Shown here: piece after piece, positions 6,001 to 11,531 of the stretch
Layout: each line of letters begins with the position of its first letter
Numbering within the stretch: the stretch's first letter is position 1
Assembly (NCBI GenBank): GCA_937907595.1
Contig: CALCXL010000157.1
Coordinates: 1 to 12,394 of the forward strand
Length of the DNA: 12,394 nt
Source of the DNA: an uncultured Pseudomonadota bacterium
Lineage (GTDB): Bacteria; Myxococcota_A; UBA796; UBA9615
Direction: 5' to 3'
The notes under the pieces: model-generated
Database searches by the model: none
What the model was told of the DNA's origin: nothing
The model's input: only the letters and a program-made list of their open reading frames with translations
Translations under genes and position numbers: made by a program

Positions 6001-7889
6001 TCGACCGTGCCGTCGGAGTCGTTGTCCAGGCCGTCGCTGCACTGGGTGCCGCCGTCGAAGCCCCCCTCGTCCTCGTCCGCCGCGTTGGCGCAGCCGGGGT
6101 CGGCGAGGTCGGTCCAGCCGTCGCCGTCGTCGTCGGCGCCGTTGTCGCACTGGGTGTCTTCGTCGTCGTCCGCGCCGTCGTCGCAGGCGGAGTCGTCCGA
6201 GTCCGTGTCACCGTCGCCGTCGTTGTCGATGCCGTCGCTGCACTGCGCCGGGTTGAGCTCGGCTTCGCTGTCCTGGCCGGGGGTGTCGCAGGCGCCGTCG
6301 AGCAGGTCGGTCCAGCCGTCGCCGTCGTTGTCCTGGCCGTCGCCGCAGGCGGGGATCTCACTGTCGTCCGACGCGTCGTCGCACTCGGGGTCCAGGGCGT
6401 CGATGAGGCCGTCGGCGTCGTTGTCCACGCCGTCGCTGCACTGGGTGCTGGAGGCGTCGTCCTCGTCGTCGTCGGCCACGTTCACGCAGCCGGGGTCCTG
6501 CAGGTCGAGCCAGCCGTCGCCGTCGTTGTCCAGGCCGTCGTCGCAGGCCGCGGCTTCGGCGTCGTCGGCCGCGTCGGCGCACTGGAAGTCCGCCGAGTCG
6601 GTGGCGCCGTCGGAGTCGTTGTCCACGCCGTCGTTGCACTCGGTGCTGCCGACGCCGTTCTCACCGCCCGTCGCGCAGTCGGGGTCGGCGTCGTCGATCC
6701 AGCCGTCGCCGTCGTCGTCCAGGCCGTTGGAGCAGATGGGGGCGGCCTCCGTGTCGTCCAGGGCGTCGTCGCAGTCGGGGTCCAGCCCGTCCTGCAGGAA
6801 GTCGCCGTCGTCGTCCAGGCCGTTGTTGCACTGGGTGCTGCCGAAGCCGGACTCCACGCCCGTGGCCGCGCAGTCGGGGTCCGCCGCGTCCTGCCATCCG
6901 TCGTTGTCGTTGTCGAAGCCGTCGGCGCAGGGGTCGACCGGGGTGGACTCGGTGACGTCGAAGGCGTCGGTGCAGTCGGGGTCGTCGCCGTCCGTGAGGC
7001 CGTCGTTGTCGTTGTCGTTGCCGTCGTTGCACTGCGACGAGCCGTAGCCCGACTCGTCGTTGGCGGGGTCCGAGCAGTCGGGGTCGGCGGAGTCGGTCCA
7101 GCCGTCGCCGTCGTCGTCCAGGCCGTCCTGGCAGGTGGGCACGCGGGCATCCCCCTCAGACGCGCCGGACGCGTCGTCGCAGTCGGGGTCCAGGGAGTCG
7201 ATGAGGCCGTCTTCGTCGGCGTTGTCGATGCCGTCGTTGCACTCGTTGGTGCCGAAGCCGTCCTGCTCCTCGCGCTCGGGGTCGTCCCCGCAGCCCGGGT
7301 CCGCCAGGTCGGTCCAGCCGTCGGCGTCGTTGTCGAGCCCGTCCTGGCAGGTGGGGGTGGGCGGCTCCTCCAGGAGCGCGAAGTTGGGGATCACGGCCTG
7401 CAGCACCTGGCGGTCCTCCAGGTCGAAGCGGGGGGTGCGCGGGGCGCGGGCCACCTCCGTGCCGTCGGCCGCGTAGCCCTGGGCGATCAGGTGGAAGCCC
7501 AGGGGCACGTTGACGCCGGGGTCCAGGGCGAGCACGGGGAAGGCGTCGGTGAAGCCGTCGGTGTCCGCCGAGAAGACCAGCTCGAGGATGTCGTCCCCGG
7601 GGATGACGTCGGCGAAGGTGAGATCGGTCCCGTCGACGGGGCCGGCGGGGTACTCGGCGCCGTCGGCGTCCACCAGCGGACTGAGCGGCTGGAGGGTGAC
7701 CGTCAAGCGATCCAGGGCGGCCAGGACGTTGGCGGTGTCCGTGGACTCCACCGAGATCTCGATCCAGGCGCGGGCGCCGTCGACGCCGGGGTCCGACGAG
7801 TCGTCGTCGTCGCCCACGGGGCAGCCGGTGAGGGGGAGCCCCAGGAGCAGGGCGGGGAGCAGGCGGAGCAGCAGCGAGTGGCGGTGCAT
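3042..7889 (-). CDS. Giant lipoprotein with 38 EF-loop-like Cys/Asp repeats and a C-terminal lamin-tail domain
   Basis: This 1615-residue, extremely acidic exported protein starts at ATG 7889, with GAGG seven bases upstream. Residues 1-23 form a lipoprotein signal with lipobox LTGC (Cys23). Position +2 is Pro, so the inner-membrane retention residue Asp is absent and outer-membrane or surface anchoring is likely. A DDDDSS linker leads to an unrecognised, probably beta-rich domain (about 39-178) without further cysteines. Residues 181-1447 are 38 units of about 33 residues, each with two cysteines and a loop like DNDGDGWTDLAD. Acidic residues at loop positions 1, 3, 5, 9 and 12 match an EF-hand or thrombospondin type 3 Ca2+ site. 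Residues 1448-1615 (GDLIITEFLQNP, GEWIEVHN, LLGWVLSDDG, VPAEGYAVLA) match a lamin-tail domain, common at the ends of bacterial secreted proteins. A Ca2+-stiffened, disulfide-bonded surface rod is the likely structure; ligand and role are unknown. The PEGA gene lies 17 bp upstream and a holin-like gene 6 bp downstream. Confidence 0.93.
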   Translation of the reverse strand: MHRHSLLLRLLPALLLGLPLTGCPVGDDDDSSDPGVDGARAWIEISVESTDTANVLAALDRLTVTLQPLSPLVDADGAEYPAGPVDGTDLTFADVIPGDDILELVFSADTDGFTDAFPVLALDPGVNVPLGFHLIAQGYAADGTEVARAPRTPRFDLEDRQVLQAVIPNFALLEEPPTPTCQDGLDNDADGWTDLADPGCGDDPEREEQDGFGTNECNDGIDNADEDGLIDSLDPDCDDASGASEGDARVPTCQDGLDDDGDGWTDSADPDCSDPANDESGYGSSQCNDGNDNDNDGLTDGDDPDCTDAFDVTESTPVDPCADGFDNDNDGWQDAADPDCAATGVESGFGSTQCNNGLDDDGDFLQDGLDPDCDDALDDTEAAPICSNGLDDDGDGWIDDADPDCATGGENGVGSTECNDGVDNDSDGATDSADFQCADAADDAEAAACDDGLDNDGDGWLDLQDPGCVNVADDDEDDASSTQCSDGVDNDADGLIDALDPECDDASDDSEIPACGDGQDNDGDGWTDLLDGACDTPGQDSEAELNPAQCSDGIDNDGDGDTDSDDSACDDGADDDEDTQCDNGADDDGDGWTDLADPGCANAADEDEGGFDGGTQCSDGLDNDSDGTVDAADSECDDAADDQETPLCADGVDNDADGWIDLLDPGCVNALDDNEQGGGTAECSDGVDNDSDGLTDTADPDCDDGQDDSELAACANGLDDDADGWIDLADPGCALDAANDDEGGLGTDACNDGVDNDSDGDIDGADVHCDDAFDPSEAPPACDNGLDDDGDGWIDLSDPGCALDPTDDDESDAGTTQCNDGADNDGDFFVDEGDADCVSGLDDNEAVAECGNGADDDADGWTDLDDPGCADAQDEDEGGLDPTLACNDGVDNDADGLIDSADPQCVAATAASETADPCADGLDNDGDGWTDAADPECAAAGREIGLDAAVACNDGEDNDLDGDTDADDADCASAFDGSEDVADGIDDCADGADSDADGWADAQDPDCSVSPYDEVGFGTTQCNDGADNDGDSAIDVADSDCSSGLDDVEGPSNCADGLDNDGDGWLDALDPDCFAGPAEVGLGSTQCNDGADNDGDSLPDVLDPDCASALDDDEADGSPDDCADGLDNDSDGWIDAADPDCAASPFDEAGFGSADCNDGVDNDSDGAADIDDPQCADASDEDEAPLCANGADDDGDGWVDLMDPGCASAAGDDEGGFGSGVCADGVDNDGDGLVDAADAGCDDAFDPSEQAGCFDALDNDGDGWTDAADPDCSVGDVELGPGATQCNDGADNDADGATDSADGNCDSALDDNETPACADAVDNDGDGWVDLADPGCADADDDEESFADATECGNEVDDDADGLVDGLDPDCDDAADDQELSDCEDLADNDADGWTDAADPDCATGIQEVGLGTGDCNDGVDDDGDGDIDADDAGCDDALDSLEGAAVGDLIITEFLQNPAAVADAAGEWIEVHNTTDTDIDLLGWVLSDDGSDEHTIATTLVVPAEGYAVLAAQSDDTLNGDVLVDYQYAGFAMANNDDEIVLTDPAGAEIVRVAYNETLGWPDGNGASAQLSSDSFSAPEYQDPLNWCLSLLTWGTGPDRGSPGTDNADCTPPD
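3549..7349 (-). repeat. Tandem array of 19 two-unit (A+B) coding repeats, about 200 bp per pair
   Basis: The coding sequence for residues 181-1447 of the giant lipoprotein is one uninterrupted array of 38 units. Odd units (A) read roughly C-x-DG-x-DNDGDGW-x-D-x2-DP-x-C and then a Gly-rich linker such as GFGSTQ. Even units (B) usually begin CNDG or CSDG, lack the Trp and have a more acidic tail such as DDALDDNE. A mean unit is about 33 residues (100 bp) and a mean pair about 67 residues (200 bp). Units are similar but not identical, so the array looks old and diverged rather than a fresh slippage product. The DNA core shows on the + strand as recurrent GTCGCCGTCGTTGTCC. Such an array could still change copy number by recombination. 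Confidence 0.93.
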
Positions 7890-7906
7890 CGTGAGTCCTC
7901 GTCCTT

Positions 7907-9037
7907 TCAGGGAAGCGTGTAGGTGACAGCGGCGCCGGTGGGGGCGGGCACCCCCGGCAGCGGCTCGCGCATGGGGTCGACCTGGGAGTTGGCCACGGCC
8001 ACGCCGGCGATGATGCCGCCCGCGATGGCCGCCGCGCCGGCGCCGATGCCCACCCAGAAGCCGGGCTGCTGGGTGACGGGCCGAGGCGAACCGCCGGCCA
8101 GGGCTCCTCCGTCGTAGTCGAAGGCCTGCAGCCGCGCCGCGACCACGGCCTTGCCGTCCGCGTCCACCTGCACGGGCTTGATGAAGTCGGCGTGGCCGGG
8201 CGCGGTGACCCGAAGCGAGTACATGCCCGGCTTCAGGCCCTCCTGCACCACCTTGCCGGTGCCCAGGTCCACGCCGTTGAGGAACACGCGGGCGCTGGCC
8301 ACCGAGGGCCGCACCTCCAGGGCGCCGCCTTCGGGCACCAGGGTGACCTCCACCGTGGCGGTCTTGCCGGGCTCGATGACGACGGCCTGCAGCACCGTGG
8401 ACTGGCCGTCCGCGACGAGCTTGAGCCCGTGCGAGCCCGGGGGGAGCGGGTCGATGGTCACGGGGGTCTGGCCGTGGTCGCGGCCGTCGACCAGCACGCG
8501 TGCCGCGGGGCTCGAACGCACCACCAGCACCCCCAGGGAGCCGCGCAGGGCGACCTCCACGGGCGTCAACTGGCCGGGCCGCAGGGTGACCTTGCCGGTC
8601 CAGTCGTTGAACTCGGGGGCGCTGACGCGAAGCTCATGCACGCCCGCCGGGGCGGGGTCGACGAGCACGCGCGTCCCGCTGCCCACCTGCTTGCCGTCCA
8701 GGAACACCGTGGCGCTGTCCACGTCGACCCGGACCTCCAGCCCCGGGGCCTGGCGCAGCAGCTTCACCGACAGCTCCAGCGTGGTGTCGGGCGCCAGGAC
8801 GATCGTGTCCTCGTAGGCCGTGAAGGCCTCCCGCTCGACCCGCAGGACGTGGGAGCCGGCCGGGACGATCTCCAGCAGGGGGACCGCGCCGAGCAGCTCC
8901 CCGTCCAGGAAGACCAACGCGCCGTCCACGTTGGCCTTCAGATCCAGGATCGCGTCCTGGGCCTGGGCCAGATTGGGGATCGCCAGCAGCAGCAGGACGA
9001 GGAGGAACGGGGTTCGCAAAAGAGGTCGAATCCGCAC
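7907..9037 (-). CDS. Four-repeat PEGA-domain exported protein with C-terminal membrane helix
   Basis: This 376-residue protein belongs to the PEGA-repeat class seen on bacterial cell surfaces. I chose GTG 9037-9035 because GGAG (9050-9047) lies nine bases upstream; the alternative TTG at 9046 touches that GGAG and would add only three residues. A signal peptide (about 1-26) ends LAQA-Q. Four PEGA units follow at about 31-95, 100-165, 168-234 and 239-303. Each has the 'V-F/V-L-x-G-x2-x-G' strand and a later 'PAG-x-H-x-L-R-V' strand: VFLDGELLG/PAGSHVLRV, VFLDGKQVG/PAGVHELRV, VLVDGRDHG/PPGSHGLKL and VFLNGVDLG/KPGMYSLRV. Residues 328-350 (WVGIGAGAAAIAGG...) form a small-residue membrane helix, followed by a Pro-rich tail. 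No Ser/Thr kinase domain is attached. It is the first gene of the envelope run, 17 bp before the giant lipoprotein, and probably acts with it at the envelope (inference). Confidence 0.9.
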   Translation of the reverse strand: MRIRPLLRTPFLLVLLLLAIPNLAQAQDAILDLKANVDGALVFLDGELLGAVPLLEIVPAGSHVLRVEREAFTAYEDTIVLAPDTTLELSVKLLRQAPGLEVRVDVDSATVFLDGKQVGSGTRVLVDPAPAGVHELRVSAPEFNDWTGKVTLRPGQLTPVEVALRGSLGVLVVRSSPAARVLVDGRDHGQTPVTIDPLPPGSHGLKLVADGQSTVLQAVVIEPGKTATVEVTLVPEGGALEVRPSVASARVFLNGVDLGTGKVVQEGLKPGMYSLRVTAPGHADFIKPVQVDADGKAVVAARLQAFDYDGGALAGGSPRPVTQQPGFWVGIGAGAAAIAGGIIAGVAVANSQVDPMREPLPGVPAPTGAAVTYTLP

Positions 9038-9106
9038 GCGATGCAACTCCGCGGTGGTGCCGAAGCGCCGCAGGGACCCCCCGCAAGCCGCCTCGATGAA
9101 CGCGGC

Positions 9107-9115
9107 AATCTACCA
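9107..9115 (-). promoter_or_regulatory. Candidate extended -10 promoter for the PEGA-lipoprotein operon
   Basis: On the minus strand, TGGTAGATT (9115-9107) fits an extended -10 element, TGn followed by TANNNT. It sits in a small AT-richer pocket of the otherwise very GC-rich 142-bp gap between the selB stop and the PEGA start. A start near 9100 would give a leader of about 60 nt reaching the GGAG ribosome site at 9050-9047. No -35 match is seen, which is acceptable for an extended -10 promoter but keeps this tentative. Confidence 0.35.
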
Positions 9116-9149
9116 CGGGGGCGACCGCGCTCGTCGGGACCGCACGCGC

Positions 9150-9171
9150 CCGGCCGTCCGATGAGGGCCGG
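9150..9171 (-). terminator. Hairpin just after selB, weak terminator candidate
   Basis: CCGGCC (9150-9155) and GGCCGG (9166-9171) form a perfect 6-bp stem with a 10-nt loop, starting nine bases past the selB TGA (9182-9180) on the minus strand. No T-run follows, so intrinsic termination is doubtful. If it does not terminate, selB transcripts could run on into the PEGA operon. Confidence 0.3.
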
Positions 9172-9179
9172 CGGTGCGA

Positions 9180-11114
9180 TCAGAGCCAGTCGGGGCGATC
9201 CCGCAGGACGCGGCCGTCGGGGTGACGCTGGGTCAGGCGGGCGCGGTCCAGGTACTCCAGGAAGGGGATGGCGCCCCGACGGGTCAGCCCGCTGAGGTCC
9301 TTGAACGCGCCGGGGGTCAGCACCCCCTCGGCGTCGATCCAGGCGGCGATGCGGCGGAATAGGGCGCGGAAGGGCTCGCGCGCCACGATCCAGTCCTCGG
9401 CCACGCGGATCACCTCCCCCCGCTCCACCAGCCAGGCCATCGCGTCGGGGGGCAGGGCGACCCCGTCCAGCGCGTCCTCCAGCTTCGGTGGGTGCGCGCC
9501 ACCGGCGGCCAGGCGGGCCACCACGGCGTCCAGGGCGGAGCGGGCGGCTGCGTCGGGATCAGGGGAGTGGGCGACCAGGGCGACGCGGGGACCCCGGCGC
9601 TCCAGGGGGGAGCCGGCGCAGACCCGGGGCAACAGGGCTTCGAAGACGCGGGGCGACGGCGGTGGGCTCAGGGTCTGGCGCAGCTCGGTCAGCTGCGGGC
9701 CGTCCAGCAGGGGGTGGTCGCGGTGGTGCTGGGCGACGGAGGCCTCCAGCGAGGGGCGCCAGCGATCGGCCACGAGGGCGGCCACCCAGGAGGGCGGATC
9801 GCTGGCCACCGGCACCAGGCGGGGATCCGCGGCGGCCGCGACGGCGTCGGTGCCCAGGGGGAGCCGGCGCCGCAGGGCGTGCAGGTCCAGGGCCTCGCCG
9901 GGGGTGCGCTCGAGCAGGGCGACCGCGCGATCGGCGCCGGAGGCCTGGGGGTCGGCGAGCACATTCAGGAGGGTGGCCGCGGCGGCCCGGCCCCGTCGAC
10001 GGAGCAGCGAGGGCTCGGGATCCAGGACGCGGCCGCCGCCCAGGGTGCGCATGGGGGACTCGCTGCGCAGCACGAAGCGGTCGCCGGCCACGCTGCCCAT
10101 GGGCTCCTCCAGGGCGAGCTGCGCCAGGGCCGCGCCGCCGGGCTCCACCGACTCGGGAGCGGGACCGCCCTGGGGGTCGATGAGGCGGACCGTCGCGATG
10201 CGCTCGTCGGTGCCGTACAGGAAGCGCACGCGGGCGTTGTTGAGCAGGGGCCAGGGCGCGGAGTCGAGCAGGTCGAAGGCCACGTCGACGCGATCACTGC
10301 AGGCCAGGGCGCGCGGCGTCGCCAGCCAGCTCCCCGCCGGCACCAGCGCGGGATCGATCCCCTGCAGGTTGAGGGCGACCCGGGCGCCGCGGCCCACGTG
10401 CCCCACGGTCTGGCCGTGGTGCTGGATGCCCCGGACCTTCACCGCCACCCGGCCGGGAAGGACCTCCAGGGTGTCCCCCGCGCTGACGTCGCCGTCGCGG
10501 GTGGTGCCCGTGACCACGGTGCCGAAGCCCTTGATGCTGAACGAGCGGTCGGCGGGCATGCGGAAGAGTGCGTCGTCCGCGGCGCGTGAGGGCAGGCGGA
10601 GCCCGGCGTCGGCCAGGGCCTGGCGCAGGGCGTCGATCCCCTGCCCCGTCAGCCCGGAGACGGCGAGCACGGGGGCGTCGGGCCAGCGGCTGGGGGCCAG
10701 GAGCTCGGCCACGTCCAGCTCGGCCAGCTCCAACAGCTCGGCGTCGACGGCGTCAGCGCGGGTCAGCGCGACCACGAGCTCCGGCACCTGCAGCATGGCC
10801 AGGATGTCCAGGTGCTCGCGGGTCTGGGGCATGACGCCCTCGTCGGCGGACACCACCAGCAGGCCGACGTCGATGCCTCCGGCGCCCGCGACCATCGCCC
10901 GCACGAACTTCTCGTGGCCCGGCACGTCCACCACCCCCGCGACGGCCCCGCCGGGCAGCTCCAGGGCCGCGAAGCCCAGGACGATCGTGATGCCGCGCCG
11001 CTTCTCCTCCTCCAGGCGATCGGTGTCGGTGCCCGTGAGGGCGCGGACCAGCGTGGTCTTCCCGTGATCGATGTGGCCGGCGGTGCCGACGACGAAGGCC
11101 TGTGGCGCGGACAT
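9180..11114 (-). CDS. selB: Selenocysteine-specific translation elongation factor SelB
   Basis: SelB is a GTPase that carries selenocysteinyl-tRNA to the ribosome at UGA codons marked by a SECIS hairpin. This copy is full length at 644 residues. The N-terminal G domain shows G1 GTAGHIDHGKTT (10-21), G2 GITI (41-44), G3 DVPGHE (63-68), a G4 element TRAD (118-121) and G5 VSGLTG (151-156). Beta-barrel domains II and III follow, with FSIKGFGTVVTGT (191-203) and a final LGGGRVLDP near 358-365. The C-terminal winged-helix region (about 375-644), which binds SECIS, ends in the usual pattern FKDLSGLTRRGAIPFLEYLD. G4 has Arg where SelB normally has Lys (TKAD), a conservative but unusual change. The ATG at 11114 puts G1 at the normal distance from the N-terminus, and no Shine-Dalgarno precedes it. 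selA, selD and tRNA-Sec are not in the window. Confidence 0.96.
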   Translation of the reverse strand: MSAPQAFVVGTAGHIDHGKTTLVRALTGTDTDRLEEEKRRGITIVLGFAALELPGGAVAGVVDVPGHEKFVRAMVAGAGGIDVGLLVVSADEGVMPQTREHLDILAMLQVPELVVALTRADAVDAELLELAELDVAELLAPSRWPDAPVLAVSGLTGQGIDALRQALADAGLRLPSRAADDALFRMPADRSFSIKGFGTVVTGTTRDGDVSAGDTLEVLPGRVAVKVRGIQHHGQTVGHVGRGARVALNLQGIDPALVPAGSWLATPRALACSDRVDVAFDLLDSAPWPLLNNARVRFLYGTDERIATVRLIDPQGGPAPESVEPGGAALAQLALEEPMGSVAGDRFVLRSESPMRTLGGGRVLDPEPSLLRRRGRAAAATLLNVLADPQASGADRAVALLERTPGEALDLHALRRRLPLGTDAVAAAADPRLVPVASDPPSWVAALVADRWRPSLEASVAQHHRDHPLLDGPQLTELRQTLSPPPSPRVFEALLPRVCAGSPLERRGPRVALVAHSPDPDAAARSALDAVVARLAAGGAHPPKLEDALDGVALPPDAMAWLVERGEVIRVAEDWIVAREPFRALFRRIAAWIDAEGVLTPGAFKDLSGLTRRGAIPFLEYLDRARLTQRHPDGRVLRDRPDWL

Positions 11115-11135
11115 GGGCTTGCTAAACTACATCGC
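11115..11135. promoter_or_regulatory. 21-bp divergent intergenic with overlapping -10-like boxes; both genes probably leaderless
   Basis: Only 21 bp separate the selB and GYF-like start codons. The core TAAACTA (11123-11129) is a rare AT-rich island. On the + strand TAAACT (11123-11128) fits the TANNNT -10 pattern and ends seven bases before the ATG at 11136. On the minus strand TAGTTT (11129-11124) also fits TANNNT and ends nine bases before the selB ATG. Neither gene has a Shine-Dalgarno sequence. This spacing is the hallmark of leaderless mRNAs starting at or near the ATG. No convincing -35 is seen on either strand; each would lie inside the opposite gene's coding sequence. Confidence 0.55.
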
Positions 11136-11474
11136 ATGTCCCGCCCGCACATCGAACTGGAGCTGCGCGAACCCACCGGCCTGGGCCTGGGCGCCTTCGA
11201 CCTCTTCAAGGTGCGGCAGCGCATCTACGAGGGCGAGCTCAAGCCGGCCACCCAGTACCTGGGCGCGGACGGCGCCTGGCATCCCCTGGCCGACCACCCC
11301 GCCTTCGAGGAGGTGTTCTGGCTGCTGGGCGTGGATCCGAACGAGGACGGGCGGGTGACCAAGCGCACGACCTTCGGCGGCTGGAAGACCGACTCCGTGC
11401 AGCAGGAGCAGGTGCAGGTGAACCCCCGCGAAGGCCGCAAGGGCGGCTTGCTGGGGCGCTTCTTCGGCAAGTAG
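11136..11474 (+). CDS. Small GYF_2-like domain protein, function unknown
   Basis: This 112-residue soluble protein has no signal peptide. The ATG at 11136 is chosen because an in-frame frame extends upstream only as antisense to selB, and a TANNNT box sits seven bases before this ATG. Residues about 22-65 (DLFKVRQRIYEGELKP..., QYLG, GAWHPLADHPAF, VFWLLG) resemble the GYF_2/DUF4339-type fold, with 'l-x2-x-I-x-x-G-x-L-x3-T-x2-x-x3-x2-W-x-P-L' spacing. Such domains are usually short protein-protein interaction modules. The tail is basic and glycine-rich, ending GGLLGRFFGK, a short hydrophobic-basic motif that could touch a membrane or partner. The domain call is by pattern only. It is divergent from selB and 57 bp upstream of moaB; a link to either pathway is not shown. 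Confidence 0.7.
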   Translation: MSRPHIELELREPTGLGLGAFDLFKVRQRIYEGELKPATQYLGADGAWHPLADHPAFEEVFWLLGVDPNEDGRVTKRTTFGGWKTDSVQQEQVQVNPREGRKGGLLGRFFGK

Positions 11475-11495
11475 CGGCCGCGCAGGGGGATCCGC

Positions 11496-11508
11496 CGGGC
11501 GAGGCCCG
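11496..11508 (+). other. Small hairpin between the GYF-like gene and moaB
   Basis: CGGGC (11496-11500) and GCCCG (11504-11508) form a 5-bp stem with a GAG loop in the 57-bp intergenic region. There is no T-run. In DNA this GC-rich, such a stem can arise by chance, so its role is doubtful; it might weakly pause transcription into moaB. Confidence 0.2.
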
Positions 11509-11531
11509 AAGCGCCGTGGCACCCTCGCTCC

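Noticed and set aside
3749..6361. Long Thr/Pro- and Arg-rich frames on the minus strand inside the repeat array.
   Set aside because: They are out-of-frame readings of the same repeats and only reflect the 3-bp structure and high GC. No domain or signal is present.
3549..7349. The regular repeat array as a possible CRISPR or non-coding satellite.
   Set aside because: Repeats are diverged, of variable length in multiples of three and encode a consistent protein pattern in one open frame; there are no unique spacers between identical repeats.
3405..7922. A 1505-residue open frame antisense to the giant lipoprotein, rich in Val/Ala/Gly.
   Set aside because: It is a mirror of the Asp-rich repeats: GAC and GGC codons read backward as GTC and GCC, so stops are avoided for composition reasons. 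The sense strand has a lipobox, ordered repeats, a lamin-tail domain and a ribosome site; the antisense has none.
9047..9179. A possible tRNA or riboswitch in the selB-PEGA gap.
   Set aside because: Only a 6-bp stem and an extended -10-like box are seen; no cloverleaf, conserved aptamer core or CCA end.
9268..11067. A 599-codon + strand frame antisense to selB.
   Set aside because: selB on the minus strand has all GTPase motifs and full family length; the antisense frame is Ser/Arg/Ala-rich with no recognisable fold.
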